The notes: generated by a model from the sequence alone, not told the origin. Counted from the first letter of the stretch, positions 1-9,459 are shown. The stretch: 64,000 nt of DNA from Bacillota bacterium (GCA_029549985.1 JAKPIB010000021.1:1-64000); one strand, 5' to 3'. Program-made: numbers and translations.

Positions 1-464
1 ATTTCAGAGTAAAACTGGATGTTGGTATAGAAGAGGAATATGAAAATCCCATTCAACAGCATCATCATAAGGCCCTGCTTCCAGTTTTCCTTCAGGGCAT
101 CCTTGAAGTCGCTCCAGACCCATGCATGTTCGTCATTGGCCCATTTTCTCAGCACATATGATACTCCGGCTGTAGCAGGGCCTGCTATGGTGAGGCACGG
201 AATAAGGATCAGCAGCATCGTAGGTATGATAGCGACAAACTCTTCCGGTTTCATGTTGTCCACTGCAGTCACAAGCACAAAGTACAGATAAATCGTAGGG
301 ATCCAGAAAACCGAGTAAATCAGGTTGAGCTGGATCATCTGCCAGAACCTTACCTGCAGCACAGTGAAAAACAGCTTGAAACGGTTGGCCTTTACGTTTT
401 CGTTTTTCAAATCAGGCTTTCTTGGATCGCCATAGTACATTCTGTTGAAAAAACCGTCTAACAT
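1..464 (-). CDS. DUF624 (YesL-like) membrane protein, partial
   Basis: The reading frame starts at an ATG at 464 (AGGAAGGA ribosome site about 8 bases upstream) and runs off the left edge, so only the first 154 codons are visible. The visible part has a short polar N-terminus, two hydrophobic segments (about residues 45-65 and 78-98), a GPATAG turn and a following KWAND stretch, then the start of a third hydrophobic segment. This pattern resembles DUF624/YesL proteins, small membrane proteins often found in carbohydrate-use operons of Firmicutes; their biochemical role is not established. It lies 83 bases downstream of the GH5 gene on the same strand, which fits a sugar-related locus. The family call is from pattern only. 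Confidence 0.7.
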   Translation of the reverse strand, partial: MLDGFFNRMYYGDPRKPDLKNENVKANRFKLFFTVLQVRFWQMIQLNLIYSVFWIPTIYLYFVLVTAVDNMKPEEFVAIIPTMLLILIPCLTIAGPATAGVSYVLRKWANDEHAWVWSDFKDALKENWKQGLMMMLLNGIFIFLFYTNIQFYSE

Positions 465-547
465 CTGAACATTCCTTCCTCACCGGTGTTTATACGAGTC
501 CATTTTATCAACATATGTCCATTCTTTCAATATAGTTAAATGCAGCG

Positions 548-1564
548 TCAAATCTCTCCCTTGTTATGCTTGTCCTGCAGGTATTCCTTTACATAGCTGC
601 CCCAGTATTCAGTAGGTTCATTGTCAAAATTCTTTATGAGACACGGCCCTGCGCTCGGGTGAAAATCCCAGGCGGACATGTGATAATTGTGCCTGTCGAT
701 CCAGCTCAACAGCCTGGGCACCCATACTTCGCACGGATCAGACTGGGCACCCTCTCTGGGCTTGGCCAGGTTACCGTAATGACCGCATTCACCTACCAGG
801 ATCGGGTACTTGTCAGCAATCACTGTGACATTCTTGTCCCATTCATATTTCCAGGGATATACGTGGGTGTCATATATGATCCCGTTGCCCCTGTTGTCGT
901 CTATCCCATATCCCTCTGCTATACCGGTCAGGGTATAGGCCCATTCCAGTCCGCCTATCACCAGGATGTTAACGGCCCCGCTGTCCCTGATCACATAAGC
1001 TATGGTCTGCAGGCCCGGCGCTTCATATTCCAGGTGCTTTACATTGCCTTCCCGGTCCCTGTAGCGTTCCTGTACTGTTCCCCCGTTGCGCCAAACCTCC
1101 CAGCTTACGTCCCTGGGCTCGTTATAAAGCCCGAAAAGCACGGAAGGGTGGTTTTTGTATGCCTTTGAGACATCTGTCCAGAATTCAAGGGATTTATAGT
1201 CAGGCATGCTATGCTGGCCTATGTTCTCTCCCCATACGTTGCAATTGCTCCAATGAAGGTCAAGAATGACATACTTGCCTCGTTTCTGTATCTCGTCTAC
1301 GACCTGTGCTACCAAAGACCGGTAGCAGTTTCCATCCGGGTCGGTCTCTCTCTGCTCCGGCCCGCGGCCGAACCATCTGTCCTGGGAAAGCGGCAGACGG
1401 ATCAGGTTGGCATGCCACACATCGCATGCATATACTACTGAATCAACTATCCGATCATCCTTTGAAGCCCATTCAAGCCCTGCCCTGTTTACTCCCAGAA
1501 GCCTGACGGTTTCACCCTTTTCGTTTTTTACAGTATTCCCTTCTGTATGAAGCATTAGAGACAT
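548..1564 (-). CDS. Glycoside hydrolase family 5 protein
   Basis: This 338-residue protein is a single GH5 (clan GH-A) barrel, the fold of endoglucanases and mannanases that cut beta-linked glycans by a retaining mechanism. The conserved Asn-Glu-Pro is at 148-150, with E149 the expected acid/base, and VGECG places the nucleophile at E259. HWSN near 104 and the DTHVYPW stretch near 232 also fit GH5. There is no signal peptide, membrane segment, binding module or linker, so the enzyme is predicted to be cytoplasmic and to act on imported oligosaccharides. The ATG at 1564 follows GGAAGGAGTG. The substrate cannot be read from sequence. It is probably cotranscribed with the DUF624 gene. Confidence 0.88.
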   Translation of the reverse strand: MSLMLHTEGNTVKNEKGETVRLLGVNRAGLEWASKDDRIVDSVVYACDVWHANLIRLPLSQDRWFGRGPEQRETDPDGNCYRSLVAQVVDEIQKRGKYVILDLHWSNCNVWGENIGQHSMPDYKSLEFWTDVSKAYKNHPSVLFGLYNEPRDVSWEVWRNGGTVQERYRDREGNVKHLEYEAPGLQTIAYVIRDSGAVNILVIGGLEWAYTLTGIAEGYGIDDNRGNGIIYDTHVYPWKYEWDKNVTVIADKYPILVGECGHYGNLAKPREGAQSDPCEVWVPRLLSWIDRHNYHMSAWDFHPSAGPCLIKNFDNEPTEYWGSYVKEYLQDKHNKGEI

Positions 1565-1634
1565 CCCGACACTCCTTCCGGCAAATAGGTTTGTAAAACA
1601 TTATATACAATAATATTACCTTGTCCGCAACTAA

Positions 1635-1663
1635 TTGACAACTCCTGAATACGATGGTATTTT
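1635..1663 (+). promoter_or_regulatory. Sigma-A type promoter of asd-dapA-dapB
   Basis: TTGACA at 1635-1640 is followed after 17 bases by TATTTT at 1658-1663. It lies 83 bases before the asd start and is the only good match in the divergent gap with the GH5 gene. The short leader holds a small hairpin (GTGAC/GTCAC near 1715-1732) but no lysine riboswitch. Confidence 0.65.
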
Positions 1664-1746
1664 AAATGGAACATTCAGCAGGTTTTGCTGCATATCTATA
1701 TAATGCAGGGCTCAGTGACCTAAATCCGTCACACAGGAGGATGAAT

Positions 1747-2757
1747 ATGAAAGGGTACAACATTGCTATAATAGGGGCGACCGGCATGGTAGGCCGAAAA
1801 ATGCTTCAGGTGCTGGAAGAAAGACAGCTCCCTGCAGACAAGTACTATCTGTTTGCATCTGCCCGTTCGGCAGGGACCCGGATCACCTTTATGGGTCGCG
1901 ACCATGTAGTCGAGGAATTGACCGAGACCTGCTTTGACGGCAAGGACATCGATATTGCCCTGCTTTCAGCAGGAGCTACTGTCAGCAGACAGTATGTACC
2001 GATAGCGGTCAGCAAGGGCATCGTCGCCATCGACAACAGCAGTGCATGGCGCATGGACGAGAGGGTCCCCCTGGTGGTGCCTGAAGTGAACCCTCAGGAT
2101 ATCCTCTGGCACAAGGGTATCATCGCTAACCCCAACTGCTCAACAATCCAGGCTGTGGTGGCCCTAAAGCCACTTCATGACCGGTACAGGATAAAAAGGA
2201 TAGTATACTCGACTTACCAGTCTGTCTCCGGTGCGGGAGTCGAGGGCTACAGGGACCTTGAGAGAGGCATGCGCGGTGAAGCACCCCAAAAGTTCCCCTA
2301 CCCCATCTTTGGCAACTGCCTGCCCCATATAGACAGCTTCACGGAGAACGGCTACACCAAGGAAGAGATCAAGATGATCGAAGAAACAAAAAAAATCATG
2401 GGCGACCTGTCGATCAGAATAACGGCCACCACAGTAAGAGTGCCTGTGTTCTATGGCCATAGTGAGTCAATAAACGTGGAATTTGAAGAGCAGTTTGAAA
2501 TGACTGAACTTAAGCAGATCCTCGCTGAAGCTGAAGGCATAGTGCTGGCAGACGATCCCGCCTGTTATGTATATCCGATGCCCATACATGCAGAAGACAG
2601 GGACGAGGTTTTTGTGGGCAGGATAAGGCGGGACTACAGCGTGGAAAGCGGCATCAACATGTGGGTCGTAGCTGACAATATAAGGAAAGGAGCGGCGACC
2701 AACGCTGTCCAGATAGCACAGCGGCTGATCGAGTATTGGGACAAAGGCGTATTATAA
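1747..2757 (+). CDS. asd: Aspartate-semialdehyde dehydrogenase
   Basis: Reduces aspartyl phosphate to aspartate semialdehyde with NADPH, the branch point to lysine/diaminopimelate, threonine and methionine. The 336-residue protein has the N-terminal nucleotide-binding GATGMVG (residues 10-16) and the active-site NPNCST with the nucleophilic cysteine at C131. Start choice: AGGAGG at 1735-1740 abuts an ATG at 1741 but is six bases from the ATG at 1747, so 1747 is preferred. A longer frame opens at 1666, but it would translate the leader. It is first in an operon with dapA (15-base gap) and dapB. Length and motifs are normal for the family. Confidence 0.96.
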   Translation: MKGYNIAIIGATGMVGRKMLQVLEERQLPADKYYLFASARSAGTRITFMGRDHVVEELTETCFDGKDIDIALLSAGATVSRQYVPIAVSKGIVAIDNSSAWRMDERVPLVVPEVNPQDILWHKGIIANPNCSTIQAVVALKPLHDRYRIKRIVYSTYQSVSGAGVEGYRDLERGMRGEAPQKFPYPIFGNCLPHIDSFTENGYTKEEIKMIEETKKIMGDLSIRITATTVRVPVFYGHSESINVEFEEQFEMTELKQILAEAEGIVLADDPACYVYPMPIHAEDRDEVFVGRIRRDYSVESGINMWVVADNIRKGAATNAVQIAQRLIEYWDKGVL

Positions 2758-2772
2758 AGAAAGGTGGAATGT

Positions 2773-3657
2773 ATGAGCATTTTCAAGGGGGCCTGCACGG
2801 CTCTTGTAACTCCCTTTACAGAAGACGGAGTTGACTTTGATGCTCTGGGAAAGCTCATAGACTTTCAGATAAAGGAAGGCATCGACGCGCTTTTAGTATG
2901 CGGTACGACAGGCGAACCTTCCACCATGACCGATGAGGAAAAATCGGACGTAATACGCTATACAGTTGAGAAAGCCGCCGGAAGAGTACCGGTCATAGCC
3001 GGCACCGGAAGCAGCAACACAAAGAAGGCAGCCGATACGTCAAAAAAGGCGGAGGAGCTGGGAGCAGACGCCCTGCTGGTAGTAAATCCCTACTACAACA
3101 AAACCAATGCCAAAGGCCTGATCGAGCACTACAAGGCTGTCTGCGAAGCAACGAGCCTGCCGGTCATAGTATACAACGTCCCGTCCAGAACAGGCCACAA
3201 CATAACTCCATCGGCTTTGCTCGAACTGTCTGCCATCGAGAACATCGTGGCAGTGAAAGAGGCCAGCGGTGATATAGCCCAGGTCCTTGAGATCCGCAGG
3301 CTGTGCGGAGACAGGATGGACATATATTCAGGCAATGACGATATCACCGTCCCTGTGCTGGCAGCAGGTGGCATTGGAGTCATCTCGGTGGCATCGAATA
3401 TCGTACCACGGGATGTACACGACATGGTAATGGAGTTTCTGGCCGGCAATACTGCCAACAGCCTGGATAAGCAGCTCAAGCTGCTGCCTCTTATAAAATC
3501 GCTCTTTCTTGAAGTAAATCCCATACCCATCAAGACCGCCATGAACCTTATAGGCATGTCCATGGGCCCCTTGAGGCTGCCCTTGCATAGAATGGCAACT
3601 GACAATCTGAAGATATTGAAGCAGTGCCTTAGTGATTATGGCTTGCTGGCACAGTGA
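2773..3657 (+). CDS. dapA: 4-Hydroxy-tetrahydrodipicolinate synthase
   Basis: Condenses pyruvate with aspartate semialdehyde, the first committed step to diaminopimelate and lysine. The 294-residue protein is a DapA TIM barrel: GTTGE at 44-48 contributes the active-site threonines, Y134 lies in VYNVPSRTG, and K162 in VAVKEASGD is the Schiff-base lysine, matching E. coli Y133 and K161. The ATG at 2773 follows AAAGGTGG by about six bases; an in-frame GTG at 2764 lies inside that ribosome site and is unlikely. It sits between asd and dapB, so three consecutive pathway genes are coordinated. Confidence 0.97.
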   Translation: MSIFKGACTALVTPFTEDGVDFDALGKLIDFQIKEGIDALLVCGTTGEPSTMTDEEKSDVIRYTVEKAAGRVPVIAGTGSSNTKKAADTSKKAEELGADALLVVNPYYNKTNAKGLIEHYKAVCEATSLPVIVYNVPSRTGHNITPSALLELSAIENIVAVKEASGDIAQVLEIRRLCGDRMDIYSGNDDITVPVLAAGGIGVISVASNIVPRDVHDMVMEFLAGNTANSLDKQLKLLPLIKSLFLEVNPIPIKTAMNLIGMSMGPLRLPLHRMATDNLKILKQCLSDYGLLAQ

Positions 3658-3695
3658 ATGCAGCATAACTTTCTAGCGTATGGGGGGATCGCTCA

Positions 3696-4451
3696 GTGAA
3701 AATAATCCTAAACGGCGCGTACGGCAGGATGGGCAGACATATAGCAGAAATCGCTGAAACCTTGCCGGATATCGAAGTCACGGCCGGGGTAGATAAAAGC
3801 ACCAGTTCTCACCCTATCACCTTTCCGGTATACAAGGATCCCTTTCAGATCACTGAAACAGGGGATGTGATCATCGATTTCTCTCATCCTTCAGCCATAC
3901 CCGGCCTTGTTGAATATGCAAAGGTTAAAAGGCTTCCAATGGTCATAGCGACAACCGGCCTGTCGGAACATGAGCTGGATATCATAACGGAAGCATCAGC
4001 CCATATCCCCATTTTACGTGCCGCCAATATGAGCCTTGGGATCTGCCTGATGCATGAGCTTGTAAAAAGGATGACTGAGGTCCTTGGTGGTACCTTTGAT
4101 ATCGAGATAATCGAGCAGCATCATAACCAAAAATCCGATTCGCCAAGCGGCACGGCATTAGCACTGGCTGATTCGATAAACAGCGTGCTGCGAAAGCCCG
4201 GACAACTGGTATACGGCCGCCACGGTGCAGACAGCAGACGGGAAAAGGACGAGATAGGCATACATGCCGTACGTGGCGGAACTGTTCCAGGGATCCATAC
4301 TGTGATCTTTGCAGGCTGTGATGAGATCCTTGAAATAACCCATACTGCCCAGTCGAGAAAGGTTTTTGCCCTTGGTGCCATACATGCCGCCCGGTACATA
4401 ACAGGCAAACCGCCTGGCATGTACGATATGAAGGATGTACTGCAGATCTAG
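3696..4451 (+). CDS. dapB: 4-Hydroxy-tetrahydrodipicolinate reductase
   Basis: Uses NAD(P)H to reduce the DapA product to tetrahydrodipicolinate. The 251-residue protein starts with GTG at 3696 behind a GGGGGG ribosome site. The dinucleotide-binding GAYGRMGR is at residues 7-14. The catalytic signature EQHHNQKSDSPSGTA covers 140-154, with H142, H143 and K146 in the expected positions. It is the last gene of asd-dapA-dapB and its stop codon lies within the terminator hairpin. Later lysine-pathway genes are not in this window. Confidence 0.97.
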   Translation: MKIILNGAYGRMGRHIAEIAETLPDIEVTAGVDKSTSSHPITFPVYKDPFQITETGDVIIDFSHPSAIPGLVEYAKVKRLPMVIATTGLSEHELDIITEASAHIPILRAANMSLGICLMHELVKRMTEVLGGTFDIEIIEQHHNQKSDSPSGTALALADSINSVLRKPGQLVYGRHGADSRREKDEIGIHAVRGGTVPGIHTVIFAGCDEILEITHTAQSRKVFALGAIHAARYITGKPPGMYDMKDVLQI

Positions 4452-4473
4452 CCGGATTGAATCCGGCTTTTTT
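4450..4473 (+). terminator. Rho-independent terminator of asd-dapA-dapB
   Basis: AGCCGGAT (4450-4457) pairs with ATCCGGCT (4461-4468) around a TGA loop and is followed by a T run. The stem overlaps the dapB stop codon. Confidence 0.9.
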
Positions 4474-4576
4474 ATATATTTTGGCACTATAGTTCGAATT
4501 CCTGGAAGGATTAGCGCGGAATTTGTAGAATATCTCCTAGAGGATTTGTCTCATGATCGCTTTAGGGGGTATATCA

Positions 4577-6742
4577 ATGTCTGTGCTCAAAAAACTTTTG
4601 AACAGCCTGGGCAAACTCAACAGTATACGCACAAAGTTGGTAATTGCTTTTCTCATCATGGTCATTCCCATTTCCTTGCTCGGACACTTATCCCATAATT
4701 TCGCCGCCAACGCTCTGCGGGCCTCTATCATCGATTCGACGGCACAAAGGCTTGAACTCAGCAACAATTATCTTTCCCTGCTGATGGACAATACTGCTTC
4801 TACCTTGCTTCAAATAATCAGCACTGGTTCCGTCCGGTCATTTATCAGGGAAGCATCAAAAGCCGCAGGAACCACTGACCTGAATACAGTTCGGAATGAA
4901 GCAAAATCATTTCTTTTGTCCTTGTACAACAGCAACAGCGAGTACATAGCCAATATGTGGATCCTGGGGCATGATCATTATGATACGATCGGTACCAGAG
5001 AGCTGGATTTCTACAAGCTGGATATGGGTATCATCAGCAACACCGATTGGTACAAAGCAGCTTTTGAGCTGGAAAACCGGGGCAAAACCATATGGATATC
5101 CGCTCATACTGAGTTCGATAAGTATATAAAGGATGCAAAAAATGCTGATTACGGCCTTTCAGCCATAAGAGGCGTAGTTGACATCAATACCGGGAAAAAA
5201 TACCTTATTATCATAGATGTAAAATACAGCAAGATTTTAAATGTAGTCAATCAGATAAACCTGGGCACAAGCAGTGAAGTCCACCTTATAAGCCCCGAGG
5301 GGCGGGTCATATCCTCCATCAACAGCCTGCCAGATGGTTCTCAGGAACAGTTAGAGAACGGAGAAGGCAATATATTCGTGATGAACCATCCCATAATCTC
5401 CGAAAGCTTTTTTGCGGATATAAGCAAGACCCATTCCCGGACAGGCAATGAAACCGTATGGTACAATAATGACAGGAAGCTTGCCTTCTACTCAAAGATC
5501 CTCTATGCTGATGCAGGCAACAAGCAGTATAATACCAGTTATACATTGATCGGCCTGGTACCTGTCAAGGAACTGATGGCCCCAATCAGTGAAATCGGGA
5601 ACCTGACCGTATACCTGTCCTTGCTGGCTGTGATGTGCGCCCTGGTCCTGGGGCTCTTGATAGCCTTTTTCATGGGCAGGTCCATACAACAGGTCATCAA
5701 GGCCACGAATGCTGCCGCCAGCGGAGACCTTACTGTCACACCTGTGGCTAAAAGCGGCGATGAACTCGGGCTGTTGAACAGAAGTATCTCAGACATGGTG
5801 GTCAATATGCGCAAGCTCATAAGCCAGGTATCTGACATCACCCGAAAGGTCATTGACTCCGCATCTGTCCTCTCCTCCACCTTGCAGCAGGTTTCCGGTT
5901 CATCCGATGAGATCTCAAAAGTTATAACTGATATCTCGCAGGGTGCCAGCGAGCAAGCCAGTGACATGGAACACGGTGTCTTCCTGATGCAGAACCTGGC
6001 AGATAAAATGGGAGTCATGTCTGATCATTCAAAGCATATAGAGTCGGTCTCCAACCAGACTATAAGTCTCACGGAGCAGGGGCTTAGAACGGTTGAAAAT
6101 CTGGGCAGGATAGCCCGGGAAAATACAGATATATCCCATGAAATCGTAGATGATATAACAAGCCTCGTGCTTCATGGTAAGTCGATCGGGCAGATAATCA
6201 GGGTGATAGAAGATATAGCAGAGCAAACCAACCTGCTGGCTCTCAACGCAGCTATCGAAGCAGCCCGTGCCGGCAAGCTCGGTAAAGGTTTCTCAGTGGT
6301 AGCTACAGAAGTACAAAAGCTGGCAGAACAAACCGTAGATGCAGCGCAGGACATTGCAGTCATTATACAGAAGGCCCAGGAGAAGACTTATCAGATGGTG
6401 GAAAGGGCTAAGTACTTTGAACAAGCTGTTGAATCTCAAAATACCGCAGTCAGAACGACGGTCGATATATTCACCACTATAAACAGCTCAATGGAAAATC
6501 TCTTTAATGAGATAAGCAACATAGCAGTGATCATCGAGGACATAGAAAAGAGCAAGAACAATGTCGTAGCAGCCATGGAGAATGTATCTGCAGTAGCTCA
6601 GCAATCCGCGGCGTCAGCTGAAGAAGCAACAGCCGCCACCCAGGAGCAGCTGGCAAGCATAGAAGAGCTTGCAGATCTGGCTCTTGAGCTTAACAGTACC
6701 GCCGAAGCCCTTTCACAGGCCATATCGGTATTTAAACTATAG
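4577..6742 (+). CDS. Methyl-accepting chemotaxis protein with Cache-type sensor region
   Basis: A 721-residue transmembrane chemoreceptor. A first membrane segment lies at about 21-42, then about 290 extracellular residues of Cache-like sensing domain, a second membrane segment at about 343-365, a HAMP domain, and a long helical signalling region. The hairpin tip contains [20 protein letters not shown], the contact site for CheA/CheW. Translation is placed at ATG 4577, seven bases after AGGGGG at 4564-4569; an earlier in-frame ATG at 4553 lacks a ribosome site. No C-terminal CheR-tethering pentapeptide is seen. It stands alone with no che genes nearby, and the ligand is unknown. Confidence 0.93.
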   Translation: MSVLKKLLNSLGKLNSIRTKLVIAFLIMVIPISLLGHLSHNFAANALRASIIDSTAQRLELSNNYLSLLMDNTASTLLQIISTGSVRSFIREASKAAGTTDLNTVRNEAKSFLLSLYNSNSEYIANMWILGHDHYDTIGTRELDFYKLDMGIISNTDWYKAAFELENRGKTIWISAHTEFDKYIKDAKNADYGLSAIRGVVDINTGKKYLIIIDVKYSKILNVVNQINLGTSSEVHLISPEGRVISSINSLPDGSQEQLENGEGNIFVMNHPIISESFFADISKTHSRTGNETVWYNNDRKLAFYSKILYADAGNKQYNTSYTLIGLVPVKELMAPISEIGNLTVYLSLLAVMCALVLGLLIAFFMGRSIQQVIKATNAAASGDLTVTPVAKSGDELGLLNRSISDMVVNMRKLISQVSDITRKVIDSASVLSSTLQQVSGSSDEISKVITDISQGASEQASDMEHGVFLMQNLADKMGVMSDHSKHIESVSNQTISLTEQGLRTVENLGRIARENTDISHEIVDDITSLVLHGKSIGQIIRVIEDIAEQTNLLALNAAIEAARAGKLGKGFSVVATEVQKLAEQTVDAAQDIAVIIQKAQEKTYQMVERAKYFEQAVESQNTAVRTTVDIFTTINSSMENLFNEISNIAVIIEDIEKSKNNVVAAMENVSAVAQQSAASAEEATAATQEQLASIEELADLALELNSTAEALSQAISVFKL

Positions 6743-6756
6743 CTTAAAACATCAAG

Positions 6757-6790
6757 ACCGTCATCCCAGGGAATCGGGATGGCGGTTTTT
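6757..6790 (+). terminator. Terminator of the chemoreceptor gene
   Basis: ACCGTCATCCC (6757-6767) pairs with GGGATGGCGGT (6776-6786) with one G-T pair and an eight-base loop, followed by a T run. Confidence 0.85.
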
Positions 6791-6973
6791 CTATGCTTCC
6801 CTCTTCTTATCCTTGCCAGCCGATCCGGCAGATGTCATACATGATTTCTTATCTATCGTGATCAAGCAGCATCTTGCTGGGTCATATACCTATTACTGCG
6901 GTCTCAACGATAAAACGGATATGTGACCATAACAGCGATGCATACTCCTCAAAGCTATGCTGCTGAGCTAAAA

Positions 6974-7007
6974 GAGCAAAGCCGCCATTTTGAGCAAATG
7001 GCGGCTT
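6974..7007 (-). terminator. Terminator of the purine permease gene
   Basis: A perfect 12-bp stem (6979-6990 with 6996-7007, loop TGAGC). On the minus strand it is followed by TTTGCTCTTTT, so it serves the permease gene ending at 7059. Confidence 0.8.
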
Positions 7008-7058
7008 ATCCTTTGATCCGGTCAATTGTAATGGGTAATGGTTATATCTTTAAGGATT

Positions 7059-8537
7059 TCAGATCACTGCCATCAGGATGAAGTTCAGGATGAACAGCAG
7101 GGTAGCTACCCAAAGGACTATGTTGATATCCTTGAGCTGGCGTTTGAAAGCCTTAACCAGGCAGTAGAAGATGAATCCTGTAGCTATACCATAGGAGATG
7201 CTGTAGCACAGAGCCATGAATATTCCTGCAAAGAATGCCGGTATAGCTTCGTTCAGGTCTTCCCAGTTGATCTCCTTGAAGGCAGACATCATCATTACAC
7301 CGACAACGATCAGGGCAGGAGCAGTAGCAGCAGCGGGAATGGCGCTAACATAGGGTGCCAGGAATGCGCTTGCGGCAAACAGTACTGCAACGACAACGCT
7401 GGTGAGACCTGTACGTCCGCCGGCAGCGATACCTGCTGCGCTTTCAACATAGGTCGTTGTATTGGATGTACCGAACAAAGCGCCTATTGATGTGGCTGTA
7501 GCATCAGCAAACAAGGCTTTGTCCATCTTGGACTTGAAACCTGAGCTGGACTCCAGGGCTCTCTCGTCTTCGAGGGAGAATATTCCGGTTTTACGGCCAG
7601 TGCCGATGAATGTACCAATGGTGTCGAATGTGTCGGACAAGCTGAATGCGAATATGGTCATCAAGACAAGGGGCAGCTTGCTCACATCGCTGAAGAGCGA
7701 CTGGATACCGTCCTTGCCCAGGGCTGCCAGGAAAGTCTCAGGAAGCTGTGACACTGCGGTGGCAAATGACATGGTCTTTGTCGAACCCTCAACAGCCTCT
7801 ATAACGAGGGGCTTTGTCAAACCAAGGGGTATACCTGCTAAAGCAGTTACTACGATACCGATAAGTATTGCACCTCTGACCTTCAGTACCAGCAACACAA
7901 CGGTCAGCACAAGGCCGAATATGGCCAGGAGGACTGACGGATTGTTGAAAGAAACAAGAGCCGGTACCGCTGCAGAGCTTGCAACTACTGTATGGGAATT
8001 GGCTATGTCTGTCAGCGTAGAGTTTGCGATCTGTTCACTGGCACCTATCAGGGAGTATGTGCCCGGATCGGAGGTGAAGCTCAGAAGACCGGCACTCTTT
8101 ACACCGATGTAGGCGATGAATATGCCGATACCGCCGCCAATAGCATGCTGCAGGCTTTCAGGTATGGCCTTTATTATCAACTTTCTGATTTTAGTAACTG
8201 TAATCAAAATATTAACAAGACCGCAGATGAACACCATTGCCAATGCCTGCTGCCATGTAAACTTCAGGGCAAAGCATACGGTGAACACAAAGAAAGCATT
8301 AAGTCCCATGCCAGGTGCCTGAGCATAGGGCACATTGGCAAAAAGGCCCATTACCAGGGTTCCTATGATCGAAGCTATAATCGTTGCGAGGAACACTGCT
8401 CCCCAGGGCATACCTGCCTGTGACAGCATGTTTGGATTTACCACGATAATATAAGCCATCGCAAAGAACGTGGTAAGACCGGCGACGATTTCGGTACGCA
8501 CGTTGGTACCATTCTCTTTGAGTTTAAAAAAACCCAT
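7059..8537 (-). CDS. NCS2-family purine (hypoxanthine/guanine-type) permease
   Basis: A 492-residue polytopic membrane protein of the nucleobase:cation symporter-2 family, AzgA/PbuG branch, which imports purine bases with protons. The family signature is seen in GLTTFFAMAYIIVVNPNML near the N-terminus and APGMGLNAFF at about residue 73-82; hydrophobic segments cover nearly the whole chain. The ATG at 8537 follows AAGGGGGATT. It lies 94 bases downstream of cobA on the same strand with no strong terminator between them, only a GCTTAAG/CTTAAGC inverted repeat without a T run. A guanine-class riboswitch lies upstream of cobA on this strand and may control it. Adenine versus guanine/hypoxanthine preference cannot be read here. 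Confidence 0.93.
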   Translation of the reverse strand: MGFFKLKENGTNVRTEIVAGLTTFFAMAYIIVVNPNMLSQAGMPWGAVFLATIIASIIGTLVMGLFANVPYAQAPGMGLNAFFVFTVCFALKFTWQQALAMVFICGLVNILITVTKIRKLIIKAIPESLQHAIGGGIGIFIAYIGVKSAGLLSFTSDPGTYSLIGASEQIANSTLTDIANSHTVVASSAAVPALVSFNNPSVLLAIFGLVLTVVLLVLKVRGAILIGIVVTALAGIPLGLTKPLVIEAVEGSTKTMSFATAVSQLPETFLAALGKDGIQSLFSDVSKLPLVLMTIFAFSLSDTFDTIGTFIGTGRKTGIFSLEDERALESSSGFKSKMDKALFADATATSIGALFGTSNTTTYVESAAGIAAGGRTGLTSVVVAVLFAASAFLAPYVSAIPAAATAPALIVVGVMMMSAFKEINWEDLNEAIPAFFAGIFMALCYSISYGIATGFIFYCLVKAFKRQLKDINIVLWVATLLFILNFILMAVI

Positions 8538-8631
8538 TTTGTTAATCCCCCTTTTTATATTTTGCTTATTTATATAAGAGGCTTAAGCCTCCTTAAGCAA
8601 CTTATTTAAAAGCATTTAAATCCGTATGGCT

Positions 8632-9162
8632 TTACTTCTCGATGCCGTCCCTGGCAGATACTCCTATATCGAAATAGTGCTTTATTGACCGCATTTCGGT
8701 TATCAAGTGGGCACGCTGGGCTATTTTGTCCGGCAGTACTCTGCCTGTCAGCACTATCTCCATCCCCTCCGGCCTGGCATCAAGTATTTCCAATACTCTT
8801 TCAAGAGATACTAGGCCATTTTCTATGGTTCCGAGGATCTCATCCAGTATCAGTACATCCCATTCCTGATCCCGGAGCATATCATCAAGCCTGTCCAACT
8901 CTTCGTTTATCTTTCGTTTAAGCTCATCCTTCTCAGCCTGATCCATGCTGAAGAAAAATTTACCAGTCTCCCCGAACCTAACGACCGAAAATTGGGGAGC
9001 CAGCTTTTTTATCGATTCAAGCTCGCCGGTATGAGTGCCCTTAAGAAATTGGATCATCAAAACCTTGAGTCCGCGGCCTGCCGCCCGCATGCCGAGTCCC
9101 AGCGCCGCAGTGGTTTTTCCCTTTCCGTCCCCGGTATATACCTGTATATAGCCTTTTTCCAT
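8632..9162 (-). CDS. cobA: Cob(I)yrinic acid a,c-diamide adenosyltransferase
   Basis: A 176-residue CobA/BtuR-family enzyme that transfers the adenosyl group of ATP to reduced corrinoids to form adenosylcobalamin-type cofactors. The P-loop GDGKGKTTAALG lies at about residues 11-22 and a DEILGTI Walker-B-like stretch near 105. The ATG at 9162 follows GGAGGGATACGC. No other corrin biosynthesis gene is nearby, so it may serve corrinoid salvage. It is followed by the purine permease in a likely two-gene unit. Confidence 0.93.
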   Translation of the reverse strand: MEKGYIQVYTGDGKGKTTAALGLGMRAAGRGLKVLMIQFLKGTHTGELESIKKLAPQFSVVRFGETGKFFFSMDQAEKDELKRKINEELDRLDDMLRDQEWDVLILDEILGTIENGLVSLERVLEILDARPEGMEIVLTGRVLPDKIAQRAHLITEMRSIKHYFDIGVSARDGIEK

Positions 9163-9230
9163 ATCGCGTATCCCTCCGCGCCGGCATGTTTTTTAAGTAT
9201 AAAGACCTGTCTGGGAGAGAAACTAACAAC

Positions 9231-9253
9231 AAAGTTCGAACATAATGAACTTT
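9231..9253. repeat. Inverted repeat upstream of the 63-residue gene
   Basis: AAAGTTC (9231-9237) and GAACTTT (9247-9253) form a perfect seven-base inverted repeat nine bases apart, ending just before the ribosome site of the small plus-strand gene and in the gap shared with cobA. It could be an operator or a 5' hairpin; no regulator is recognised. Confidence 0.4.
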
Positions 9254-9267
9254 ATGGAGGTGATCTG

Positions 9268-9459
9268 GTGAGACCTACGCACTATGAGGAGGATGACTTC
9301 CTGGTCATAGATGCTTCATTGGACCATTCGATATTTCCTAAAGGTATAACCCATGGGATCGATGCACTTGCGACAGGCGTATACGACAACTACAGCTTTG
9401 TTGATGGCTATGCCGATTATCCTGAGATCGACTATAAGGAATTTATCGATCATCCCTGA
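9268..9459 (+). CDS. Small acidic protein of unknown function
   Basis: A 63-residue frame starting with GTG at 9268, seven bases after a near-perfect GGAGGTGAT ribosome site (9257-9264), the main reason to believe it is translated. The protein is strongly acidic and rich in Asp, Tyr and Phe, with repeated short motifs such as YADYPEIDYKEF near the C-terminus. It has no signal peptide, cysteines or membrane segment. I do not recognise the family. It is divergent from cobA and convergent with the guanine riboswitch RNA. Read-through of that RNA toward cobA would run antisense across this entire gene. Confidence 0.6.
   Translation: MRPTHYEEDDFLVIDASLDHSIFPKGITHGIDALATGVYDNYSFVDGYADYPEIDYKEFIDHP

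Larger units (their letters stand above)
6743..7058. other. Convergent intergenic region
   Basis: This 316-base gap between the converging chemoreceptor and purine permease genes holds a terminator for each (described separately). The roughly 190 bases between them contain no convincing gene, promoter or RNA structure. Confidence 0.6.

Noticed and set aside
566-1168. Long open frame opposite the GH5 gene
   Set aside because: It is a shadow of GH5 coding sequence, without a ribosome site or recognisable protein features; the same applies to many frames opposite real genes.
1664-1746. Possible lysine riboswitch before asd-dapA-dapB
   Set aside because: The leader is only about 80 bases and lacks the lysine aptamer core; only two small hairpins are present.
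4485-4505. Sigma-54 promoter TTGGCAC-N5-TTCGA before the chemoreceptor
   Set aside because: The -12 element lacks the essential TTGC, and no sigma-54 activator is nearby.
8558-8620. Terminator between cobA and the purine permease
   Set aside because: The GCTTAAG/CTTAAGC repeat has no following T run on the minus strand, so cotranscription remains likely.
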